The notes below the pieces were generated by a model. The model was not told the origin of the DNA. It saw only the letters and a list, made by a program, of their open reading frames with translations, and did no database searches. The position numbers were made by a program, and so were the translations under genes. A stretch of 9,399 nt of DNA, from contig DASTYI010000156.1 of NCBI GenBank assembly GCA_035765045.1, positions 1 to 9,399 of the forward strand. Direction: 5' to 3'. This stretch comes from Iamia sp035765045 (GTDB lineage Bacteria; Actinomycetota; Acidimicrobiia; Acidimicrobiales; Iamiaceae). This document shows, piece by piece, positions 1-5,503 of this stretch. Within the stretch, counting starts at the first letter, position 1; every line of letters starts with the position of its first letter.

Positions 1-57
1 GACCTGACCGCGCCAGAACGCCCCGCCCCCACTCCTTGTCCCGCTGCGTCGCGTCGG

Positions 58-159
58 CGCGACCAGGTCCAACAAGAACTGGTTTCTGTCGGGATCGGTC
101 GCGGCGGGCGCGACCAGGTCCCACAGGAACGAGTTTCTGTCGGGATCGGGCGCGGCGGG
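58..159. repeat. Two tandem 51-bp direct repeat units with internal hairpins
   Basis: Unit 1 spans 58-108 and unit 2 spans 109-159. They match at all but five positions by eye, and both start with CGCGACCAGGTCC. Each holds an inverted repeat around TTTCTGT (83-89 and 134-140). In unit 2, read as plus-strand RNA, GGTCCC (117-122) pairs with GGGATC (142-147) and ACAGGAA (123-129) pairs with TTTCTGT, leaving a CGAG loop (130-133) and one bulged C (141). Unit 1 forms a weaker version with a CTGG loop (79-82). The repeat begins four bases past the mftD stop, so it sits at the end of the mycofactocin operon. It may be a dispersed intergenic element or a transcript-end structure; there is no T-tract of an intrinsic terminator. 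Positions 1-57 contain nothing I can recognise. Confidence 0.85.
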
Positions 160-162
160 CGG

Positions 163-1344
163 CTACTTGGTGTCGCCGAGCACCCGGGTGAAGCCCTCGG
201 GGACGAGCACGTCGTCGGTCGTGAGGTCGTGGATCGAGCCGTGGCCGAGGGCCAGCAGCGCCGAGTCGATGCCGTTGCGCAGCACGTCGAGGACGTTCTC
301 CACCCCGGCCTGGCCGTTGGCCGACAGGCCCCACAGGTACGCCCGGCCGATCATCACGGCGCGGGCGCCGAGGGCGACGGCCTTGACCACGTCGCTGCCC
401 CGGCGGATGCCGCCGTCGAGGAGGATCTCCACCTGGTCGCCGACGGCGTCGGCGATCGACGGCAGGACCCGGATCGGGGCCGGGGTGCCGTCGAGGTTGT
501 TGCCGCCGTGGTTCGACACCGAGATGGCGGTGACCCCGGCGTCGACGGCGGCGCGGGCGTCGTCGAGCCGGCTGATGCCCTTGAGCATGAACGGCCCGCC
601 CCACGTCTGGCGCAGCCAGGCCACGTCCTCCCACGAGGGCGGGGGCGTGCCCATCCACTCGCCGTAGGCGCCGAAGAACTTGGGCGGCTCGGCCCCCTTC
701 GGGACGACGTTGGGGACGCCGAGGTCGGGCAGCTTGCCCGTCTTGGCGAACTCGAGCAGCCAGGCCGGCTTGAGGGCGACCTCGGGGGCGAAGGCCACCA
801 TCGTCTTGAGGTCGATCTCGTCGGGGATCGACGGCGAGCCCCAGTCCCGGCTGTGCGAGAACGACCAGTCGAGGGTGAGGATCAGGCCGACGCAGCCGGC
901 GGCCCGGGCCCGGTCGAGCCGGGCCTCCATCGCCGCCCGATCGCCCATCCAGTAGATCTGGAAGAACGTCTGGGGGTTGGCGGCGACGACGTCCTCGACC
1001 GGCTTGGAGGCGAAGGACGACAGGCCCATCGCCGTGCCCCGGGCGGCGGCGGCCCGGGCGACGGCGACCTCGCCCTCGGGGTGGACGGCCTGGACGCCCG
1101 TGGGCGAGATCAGCACCGGCAGCGAGATGTCCTGGCCCATCACGCTCGTCGCCAGGTCCCGCGAGGGGGCCAGCCCGGCGACGTGGGGGGCGAAGCCCAG
1201 CTCGCCGTAGGACTCGACGTTGTCGTTGTAGGAGATGCCCTTCTCCGAGCCGGCCAGCAGGGCGCTGTAGACCGACTTGGGAAGCCGGCGCTTGGCCCGG
1301 CGCCGGGCCTCCTCGACGGACTCGAACCAGGGGTTGCGGGGCAT
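163..1344 (-). CDS. mftD: MftD, FMN-dependent premycofactocin synthase
   Basis: A 393-aa protein of the FMN-dependent alpha-hydroxy-acid dehydrogenase (LldD-like) family. In the characterised pathway MftD oxidatively deaminates AHDP, the valine-tyrosine derived core, to premycofactocin, a redox cofactor precursor. The whole TIM-barrel fold seems present: the N-terminal segment with ISYNDNVESYG (37-47), the ISPTG flavin-binding strand (79-83), FQIYW (128-132), the active-site histidine in VSNHGG (His279), and the FMN phosphate-binding stretch LLDGGIRRG (308-316) followed by ALGARAVMIGRAYLWG. The family assignment alone could equally mean lactate or glycolate oxidase, but position directly after mftC makes MftD the secure call. 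The ATG at 1344 follows the mftC stop by 10 bases, and GAGGAA eight bases before it is a good ribosome binding site. The gene ends in TAG at 163, four bases before the tandem repeats. Confidence 0.95.
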   Translation of the reverse strand: MPRNPWFESVEEARRRAKRRLPKSVYSALLAGSEKGISYNDNVESYGELGFAPHVAGLAPSRDLATSVMGQDISLPVLISPTGVQAVHPEGEVAVARAAAARGTAMGLSSFASKPVEDVVAANPQTFFQIYWMGDRAAMEARLDRARAAGCVGLILTLDWSFSHSRDWGSPSIPDEIDLKTMVAFAPEVALKPAWLLEFAKTGKLPDLGVPNVVPKGAEPPKFFGAYGEWMGTPPPSWEDVAWLRQTWGGPFMLKGISRLDDARAAVDAGVTAISVSNHGGNNLDGTPAPIRVLPSIADAVGDQVEILLDGGIRRGSDVVKAVALGARAVMIGRAYLWGLSANGQAGVENVLDVLRNGIDSALLALGHGSIHDLTTDDVLVPEGFTRVLGDTK

Positions 1345-1354
1345 CAGCGCTTCC

Positions 1355-2590
1355 TCAGGACAGGACCAGGCCGGAGAGAGGGTTCTCCTCGCAGGCCTTG
1401 TCGGGGGTGCCGGGGCGGGGGCCCGGGTGGGCGGCGGGTCGACGACCCAGCCTGACCGGCACCGGCTTGGAGTGGTCGACCGACGGACGGGGCTTGGCGG
1501 CGTCGGTGGCGAGGGCGGCCAGCGCCGCCTCGCCGTGGCCCTTGACGCACTCGGGGTCGGGGGCGTCGAGGGGCAGGCCGGTGAAGAACTTGGCCGCCAT
1601 GCAGCCGCCGCGGCAGGCGTCGTAGGCCGAGCAGTGGGTGCAGGCCCCGCCCGACTGCGGCTCGCGCAGCTCGAGGAAGAGGTCGCTCTCGCGCCACACG
1701 CTCTGGAACCCGCCCGGGCCCCGCACGTTGCCGGCCTTGAACCGGTCGTGGATGGCGAAGGGGCAGGCGTAGACGTCGCCCACCGGGTCGATCAGGCAGA
1801 CGACCCGTCCGGCGCCGCACAGGTTGAGCCCGGGGAGGGCCTCGCCGTAGGCCGAGAGGTGGAAGAAGGAGTCGCCGGTGAGGACCTGCTCGCCGTTGGC
1901 CACCAGCCAGTCGTAGAGCTGGCGCTGCTGGCCCGGGAGCGGGTGCAGCTCGTCCCAGGTGTCGGCGCCCCGACCCGAGGGGCGCAGCCGGGTGAGGCGG
2001 AGCTGGGCGCCGTAGCGGTCGGCGATGGCCTTGAACCCGTCGAGCTGGTCGATGTTGTGGCGGGTGCAGACCACCGACATCTTGAAGTCGGCCATCCCGG
2101 CGGCGGCCAGGTTCTCCATGGCCCGGAGGGCGGCGTCGTAGGTGCCGGGGCCGCGCACGGCGTCGTTGACGTCGGGGGTGGCGCCGTCGAGGCTGATCTG
2201 GACGTCGAGGTAGTCGGTGGCGGCGAGGCGCTCGGCCCGGGCCGGCGTGATCTTGAACCCGTTGGTCGAGAACTTCACGCCGACGTGGTGCTCGACCGAG
2301 TAGTCGAGCAGGTCCCAGAAGTCGGGCCGGACGGTGGGCTCGCCCCCGCCGATGTTGACGTAGAAGACCTGCATCCGCTGGAGCTCGTCGATGACGGCCA
2401 TGGCCTCGGCGGTGCTCAGCTCGTCGGGGTCGCGGCGACCCGACGACGACAGGCAGTGGACGCACGCCAGGTTGCAGGCGTAGGTCAGCTCCCAGGTGAG
2501 GCAGATGGGGGCGTCGAGGCCTCGCTCGAACTGGTCGACGAGCTTGCCGGGGGCGACGAGGGCGGCGGCGCTGTCGGGTCGCTCGCTCAT
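1355..2590 (-). CDS. mftC: MftC, mycofactocin radical SAM maturase
   Basis: A 411-aa radical SAM enzyme with a SPASM domain. MftC uses S-adenosylmethionine to decarboxylate the C-terminal tyrosine of MftA and then to form a carbon-carbon bond to the preceding valine. The radical SAM cluster motif CxxxCxxC is at Cys39, Cys43 and Cys46, GGGEP at 81-85 binds SAM, and the partial barrel runs to about residue 230. The SPASM region has Cys248, Cys255, Cys266, then the exact CX2CX5CX3C pattern at Cys307, 310, 316 and 320, and Cys338, enough for two auxiliary iron-sulfur clusters. The C-terminal tail, with VPVRLGRRP and KACEENPLSG, resembles other MftC proteins as I recall them. The ATG at 2590 overlaps the mftB stop as ATGA, which implies translational coupling, and GGAGGTGG lies just upstream. 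The reading frame stays open further upstream, but those residues are antisense-like and lack a ribosome binding site. Confidence 0.96.
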   Translation of the reverse strand: MSERPDSAAALVAPGKLVDQFERGLDAPICLTWELTYACNLACVHCLSSSGRRDPDELSTAEAMAVIDELQRMQVFYVNIGGGEPTVRPDFWDLLDYSVEHHVGVKFSTNGFKITPARAERLAATDYLDVQISLDGATPDVNDAVRGPGTYDAALRAMENLAAAGMADFKMSVVCTRHNIDQLDGFKAIADRYGAQLRLTRLRPSGRGADTWDELHPLPGQQRQLYDWLVANGEQVLTGDSFFHLSAYGEALPGLNLCGAGRVVCLIDPVGDVYACPFAIHDRFKAGNVRGPGGFQSVWRESDLFLELREPQSGGACTHCSAYDACRGGCMAAKFFTGLPLDAPDPECVKGHGEAALAALATDAAKPRPSVDHSKPVPVRLGRRPAAHPGPRPGTPDKACEENPLSGLVLS

Positions 2591-2865
2591 GCGGCCACCT
2601 CCGAGGGGTCGCGGCGGGTGATCATCCCGCTGTCGGCCAGTGTGCGGAGCGCCTTGGCGTAGGCGGGCCACTGGTCCTCGGGGACGGCGGCGGCGCGCAG
2701 GGCGTCGGCCACGGTGGCGGCCTCGGCCAGCCCGGTGACCACGGTGACCAGCGGCTTGACCTTGAGGAAGCTCAGCCGGCGGGTGCCGAAGTGGTAGGCG
2801 AGGGCGCCGAAGGGCTCGGGCCGGAGCGAGACGGCGGGGTCGAGCCGCCAGGCCTCGTCGAGCAC
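2587..2865 (-). CDS. mftB: MftB, mycofactocin precursor-peptide chaperone
   Basis: A 92-aa protein of the MftB family, a small winged-helix RiPP recognition element that binds the MftA leader and delivers it to MftC. Family marks visible are WRLDPAVSLRPEPFGAL (residues 6-22), YHFGTRRLSFLK (24-35), and a C-terminal helical part ending LADSGMITRRD, all colinear with mycobacterial MftB as I know it. The start is not certain. GTG at 2865 lies eight bases after the mftA stop; an in-frame GTG at 2889, inside mftA, would give 100 aa and sit closer to the usual length. Neither has a clear Shine-Dalgarno, so re-initiation coupled to mftA translation is likely. The stop codon overlaps the mftC ATG. The sequence upstream of these starts in this frame is Arg-rich and is the shadow of mftA. 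Confidence 0.93.
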   Translation of the reverse strand: MLDEAWRLDPAVSLRPEPFGALAYHFGTRRLSFLKVKPLVTVVTGLAEAATVADALRAAAVPEDQWPAYAKALRTLADSGMITRRDPSEVAA

Positions 2866-2873
2866 GGGCCGGC

Positions 2874-2993
2874 TCAGTAGACCCCGCACATGCCGTCGAT
2901 GGAGACCTCTTCGACGAGGAGCTCCTCGACGACCTCGGCCTCGTCGGCGCGGGCCTCGGCGGCGTCGGTCTGGGGGTCGGTCACCTCGGGCAT
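2874..2993 (-). CDS. mftA: MftA, mycofactocin precursor peptide
   Basis: A 39-aa ribosomal peptide starting MPEVTDPQTDAAEA and ending VEEVSIDGMCGVY. The C-terminal IDGMCGVY is the diagnostic MftA signature; its last two residues, Val38 and Tyr39, become the mycofactocin core after MftC cross-links them and the peptide is cleaved. The acidic leader, with repeated Glu/Asp and Ala, is what the MftB chaperone recognises. The ATG at 2993 has GAGGTGG about four bases upstream, an excellent ribosome binding site. The gene is short and easily missed, because the mftB frame remains open across it. It is the first gene of the mftABCD operon, with mftB starting within a few bases of its stop. Confidence 0.97.
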   Translation of the reverse strand: MPEVTDPQTDAAEARADEAEVVEELLVEEVSIDGMCGVY

Positions 2994-2996
2994 GGT

Positions 2997-3008
2997 CCAC
3001 CTCGGTGG
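2997..3008 (-). promoter_or_regulatory. Small inverted repeat covering the mftA ribosome binding site
   Basis: CCACC-TC-GGTGG on the plus strand reads CCACC-GA-GGTGG on the mft transcript. The right arm is the mftA Shine-Dalgarno itself. A hairpin of four base pairs with a CGAG loop would partly hide it. The stem is short, so a regulatory role is only a possibility. Confidence 0.35.
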
Positions 3009-3029
3009 GTCGCGGCTGCGGGTCGGCTC

Positions 3030-3060
3030 ATGGTACGGGTGCGACCGCGGGGATCGGTAA
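3030..3060 (-). promoter_or_regulatory. Candidate promoter of the mftABCD operon
   Basis: On the minus strand TACCAT (3035-3030) fits the actinobacterial TAnnnT -10 pattern. TTACCG (3060-3055), 19 bases upstream, is a weak -35. Transcription would start near 3023, giving an untranslated leader of about 30 bases before the mftA ATG. The location in the 78-bp gap between the coiled-coil gene and mftA supports it, but the -35 match is poor and read-through from the upstream gene is also possible. Confidence 0.4.
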
Positions 3061-3071
3061 CCCGGGCCGGA

Positions 3072-3389
3072 TCAGCCGATGAGCCTGGCCGCGGCGACCA
3101 CGGCGGCGAGCAGCACGAACATCGAGGCGAAGTGCCAGCGGACCCACAGCCGCATCTCGCTGTGGACGTAGTCCTTGATGTCGGCGAAGCCCTGGATCAT
3201 CTCGCCCCGGAGGCCGGCGATCTCGTTTCGGACCTCGGCGATCTCGGCCCGGACGAAGTCCTTGGTGGCCGGCTCGTCGGCCTCGCGGGCGGGGAACTGC
3301 GACAACATCGCCTCGACGGCCTCCTCGTCTCCGATGGTGCGGGTGAGCCCTTGGTACAGGACGTTGCGGTTGCGCTCGGTGAGAACCAC
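3072..3389 (-). CDS. Small coiled-coil protein with C-terminal membrane anchor
   Basis: A 105-aa protein of unknown function. Residues 1-35 form a helical head (IGDEEAVEAMLSQFP), residues 43-80 are a charged heptad-like coiled coil beginning ATKDFVRAEIAEVRNEI, and residues 85-103 are one hydrophobic helix (FASMFVLLAAVVAAA) ending four residues later. This layout resembles the small DUF1640/CCDC90-like coiled-coil proteins frequent in actinobacteria; that likeness is from memory and not from a search. With no signal peptide, the likely topology is a cytoplasmic coil tethered by its tail. Start is GTG at 3389, because an in-frame TGA lies two codons upstream, and AAGGAG is nine bases before it. 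It lies 78 bp upstream of mftA on the same strand, where other mft loci often have the regulator mftR. A role in mycofactocin biology is not shown. Confidence 0.8.
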   Translation of the reverse strand: MVLTERNRNVLYQGLTRTIGDEEAVEAMLSQFPAREADEPATKDFVRAEIAEVRNEIAGLRGEMIQGFADIKDYVHSEMRLWVRWHFASMFVLLAAVVAAARLIG

Positions 3390-3447
3390 GGATCACGTCT
3401 CCTTCGATCTGGTCTCGGTCGGGATCGTCAGGGGAAGTGACGTCGGC

Positions 3448-3476
3448 ATCCTACGCCAGATCCGGGGGCGGGAAAC
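3448..3476 (-). promoter_or_regulatory. Candidate promoter of the coiled-coil gene
   Basis: TAGGAT (3453-3448, minus strand) matches the TAnnnT -10 form, with GTTTCC (3476-3471) 17 bases upstream as a partial -35. It would start transcription about 50 bases before the GTG at 3389. It lies in the 114-bp divergent gap (3390-3503) shared with the permease gene. Confidence 0.4.
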
Positions 3477-3491
3477 CCCTGATCGGGGCGC

Positions 3492-3497
3492 CACACT
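3492..3497 (+). promoter_or_regulatory. Possible -10 box for a leaderless permease transcript
   Basis: CACACT lies six bases before the GTG at 3504, the canonical distance from a -10 hexamer to the first transcribed base. No Shine-Dalgarno is visible before this GTG. The first base deviates from the T expected, so the call is weak. Confidence 0.3.
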
Positions 3498-3503
3498 GCG
3501 GCG

Positions 3504-4694
3504 GTGTCGTGGGTCGCCGTGGTGCTGTTGGCCGGTGGTGTGGCCGCGGCCGTGGGCCACCTCCACAGGCGTGCGCTCGCCTTCTTGCCCCCGCTGCTGG
3601 CCGGGGTGGCGGTGGCGACGGGCGTGGTCGACGGCGCCCCGGCCCGGGCCGCCCTGGGCGACCTGATCGAACCCCTCAGCTTCGTGGCCCTGGCCGTGCC
3701 GTTGGCCGTCCTGCTCGACGCCGCGGGCTGCTTCGACGCCGTGGCCCGCCGGCTCCCGGCCCGCTCGACGGCCCTCGGCCTGTGGGTCCTCGGCGCCGCC
3801 ACCGTGGCCCTGGTCAACCTCGACGCCGCCGTCGTCCTCCTCACCCCGGTGGCCATCCGGGCCGCGGCCCGCTCCGGCGAGGACGCCCGGGCCCTGGCCC
3901 TCCAGCCCGCGCTGCTGGCCTCGCTGTCGTCGTCGTGGCTGCCGGTCTCGAACCTCACCAACCTGATCGCCGAGGAGCACGAGCGGCGGGGGCCGGTCGC
4001 CTTCCTCGCCCACCTCGGGCTCCCGTCGCTCGTCGCCGTGGCCGTCGGCTTCCTGCTGTGGCGGCGGGCCGCCCCCGCCCGGCGGGCGCCGGCGCCCCTG
4101 GAGCCCGCGCCCCCGGAGCCCGCGCCCGTCGACGACACCGCCGCCCTGCGGCTCGCCGTCGTGGTGGGGGCGGCGCTGCTGGTCGGCTTCACCGCCGGCG
4201 GGGCGGTCGGGGTCCCGCCGTGGGCCGTCGCCGCCGTGGTGGTCGTCGCCCTGATGGTGCGGGCCCGCTCGGTACCGGTCGGGGCCGTGCCGTGGGCCAG
4301 CGCCCTGGTGGTCGGCGGGCTGGCCGTGCTGGCGGTGGCGGTGGCCGGGCGGCTCGACGTGGCCGCCGTGCTCGGCGCCGGCGAGGGGCCGGGCGGGCTG
4401 GCCCGGATCGTCGCCGCCGGCGCGGTCGGCGCCAACGGGGCCAACAACCTGCCCGCCTTCCTCGCCGGTCTGCCCCACCTGCCGCCGGGGGACGGCGCCC
4501 GCTGGGCCTGGCTGCTCGGGGTCAACATGGGTCCGACGGTCGTGGTGACCGGGTCGCTGGCCGGCCTGCTGTGGGTCGACGTGGCCCGGCGCAGCGGCCT
4601 GGCGGTGGGGGCGCGGGACTACGCCCGGGCCGGGCTGCTCGTCGGGGTCCCGGCGCTGGCCGTCGCCACCGCCGTCCTCGTCGTGACGCTCTAG
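3504..4694 (+). CDS. ArsB/SLC13-like inner-membrane permease
   Basis: A 396-aa polytopic membrane protein of the ion-transporter superfamily that contains ArsB, NhaD and SLC13 permeases. About ten hydrophobic segments are visible, in two halves separated by a Pro/Ala/Glu-rich loop (188-212). Each half has a family-like re-entrant motif: NLDAAVVLLTPV (105-116) with SWLPVSNLTNL (144-154) in the first, and GANGANNLPAFLAG (309-322) with GVNMGPTVVVTGSLAGLLW (339-357) in the second. These are closest in style to ArsB arsenite exporters, but no arsR, arsC or arsA lies nearby, so the substrate (arsenite, another oxyanion or a carboxylate) is open. The start is GTG at 3504 with no ribosome binding site and a -10-like CACACT six bases upstream. 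The following hydratase gene begins 11 bases after the stop, suggesting co-transcription. Confidence 0.82.
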   Translation: MSWVAVVLLAGGVAAAVGHLHRRALAFLPPLLAGVAVATGVVDGAPARAALGDLIEPLSFVALAVPLAVLLDAAGCFDAVARRLPARSTALGLWVLGAATVALVNLDAAVVLLTPVAIRAAARSGEDARALALQPALLASLSSSWLPVSNLTNLIAEEHERRGPVAFLAHLGLPSLVAVAVGFLLWRRAAPARRAPAPLEPAPPEPAPVDDTAALRLAVVVGAALLVGFTAGGAVGVPPWAVAAVVVVALMVRARSVPVGAVPWASALVVGGLAVLAVAVAGRLDVAAVLGAGEGPGGLARIVAAGAVGANGANNLPAFLAGLPHLPPGDGARWAWLLGVNMGPTVVVTGSLAGLLWVDVARRSGLAVGARDYARAGLLVGVPALAVATAVLVVTL

Positions 4695-4697
4695 GGT
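4692..4697 (+). promoter_or_regulatory. TAGGGT -10-like box before the first enoyl-CoA hydratase gene
   Basis: TAGGGT overlaps the permease TAG stop and is followed by eight bases (CCGGCGCC) and the GTG at 4706. The same arrangement, TACGGT plus CCGGGCCG plus ATG, precedes the second hydratase gene at 8909. This fits an internal promoter giving a leaderless or near-leaderless transcript. The GGG could alternatively serve as a weak Shine-Dalgarno at nine bases. Confidence 0.5.
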
Positions 4698-4705
4698 CCG
4701 GCGCC

Positions 4706-5503
4706 GTGGAGTCGCCGTCGTCGGACATCCGGGTCGAGGTCGCCGACGGGGTGGCCCGGCTCACCATCGACCGGGAGGCGCAGCGCAACGCCCTGTCGTG
4801 GGACGCCATCGCCGCCCTGCGCAGCCTCGTCGCCCAGGCCCGGGCCGACGCCGCCGTGCGGGTCGTCGTCCTCACCGGGGCCGGCGACCGGGCCTTCTGC
4901 TCGGGGGCCGACCTGGGGGGCATGGCCACCGGGGCCGACGTCGACCCGGCCGCCACCCACGCCGCCCGGGGCGAGCTGGCCGGGCTGTTCGCCGACCTGT
5001 GGGCGCTGGGCAAGCCGACGATCGCCCGGGTCCGGGGCTACGCCCTGGCCGGCGGGTTCGGCCTGGCGCTGGCCTGCGACCTGGTGGTGGCGGCCGACGA
5101 CGCCGTCTTCGGCACCCCCGAGATCGACGTCGGGCTGTGGCCGCACCAGATCACCGTCCCGCTGGTGCGGTCGATGCCGCCCAAGCGGGCGCTGGAGCTG
5201 ATGATGACCGGCCGGCGGGTCGACGCCGCCGAGGCCGACCGCATCGGCTTCGTGACCCGGGTGGTGCCCGTCGCCGGGCTCGACGCCGCCGTCGACGAGC
5301 TGGCCGCCACCCTGGCCGCCAAGTCGCCCACGGCGATGCGCATCGGCCGGGACGGCTTCTACGCCACGCTCGACATGGCCGCCGCCGAGGCGCTCGCCGC
5401 CCTGCACCCCTTGCTCACGGTCACGGCGTCGACCGCCGATGCGGCCGAGGGCATCGCCGCGTTCCGCGAGAAGCGCCCGCCGGAGTGGCCCAGCCTCGGC
5501 TGA
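4706..5503 (+). CDS. Enoyl-CoA hydratase/isomerase family protein (crotonase fold)
   Basis: A 265-aa crotonase-superfamily protein. Visible marks are RLTIDREAQRNAL (18-30), the first oxyanion-hole loop CSGADLGGM (65-73), the second oxyanion glycine in GYALAGGFGLALACD (111-125), and FGTPEIDVGLWP (135-146). Compared with rat mitochondrial hydratase, the catalytic Glu144 position is Gly119 here, while the Glu164 position is kept as Glu139. That is common in isomerase, hydrolase and other hydratase subgroups, so simple short-chain hydratase activity should not be assumed. Length is normal. Start is GTG at 4706; the frame is open far upstream but only as the shadow of the permease. It follows the permease by 11 bases. 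Its stop abuts the helD stop in a shared TGATCA, so the two genes converge with no spacer. Confidence 0.9.
   Translation: MESPSSDIRVEVADGVARLTIDREAQRNALSWDAIAALRSLVAQARADAAVRVVVLTGAGDRAFCSGADLGGMATGADVDPAATHAARGELAGLFADLWALGKPTIARVRGYALAGGFGLALACDLVVAADDAVFGTPEIDVGLWPHQITVPLVRSMPPKRALELMMTGRRVDAAEADRIGFVTRVVPVAGLDAAVDELAATLAAKSPTAMRIGRDGFYATLDMAAAEALAALHPLLTVTASTADAAEGIAAFREKRPPEWPSLG

Noticed and set aside
58..159. CRISPR array or a 17-residue coding repeat
   Set aside because: Only two adjacent units with no spacers, so not CRISPR. The period is a multiple of three and a frame is open, but the changes between units include Leu to Arg and Gln to Pro, and the frame runs antisense into mftD.
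229..1455. Long plus-strand open frame of 408 codons across mftD
   Set aside because: It is the antisense shadow of mftD in GC-rich DNA; its protein is Asp/Gly/Arg/Val-rich without domain features.
1344..2465. Minus-strand Arg/Pro-rich frame overlapping mftC
   Set aside because: Out-of-frame reading of mftC with low-complexity composition.
1277..2662. Plus-strand open frame of 461 codons across mftC
   Set aside because: Antisense shadow of mftC, which is unmistakable from its cysteine motifs.
3393..4528. Minus-strand frames opposite the permease
   Set aside because: Low-complexity Gly/Arg/Ala products; the plus-strand frame has clear membrane segments and transporter motifs.
3437..4705. 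Upstream extension of the first hydratase gene
   Set aside because: This part of the frame is a shadow of the permease; the crotonase homology begins right after the GTG at 4706.
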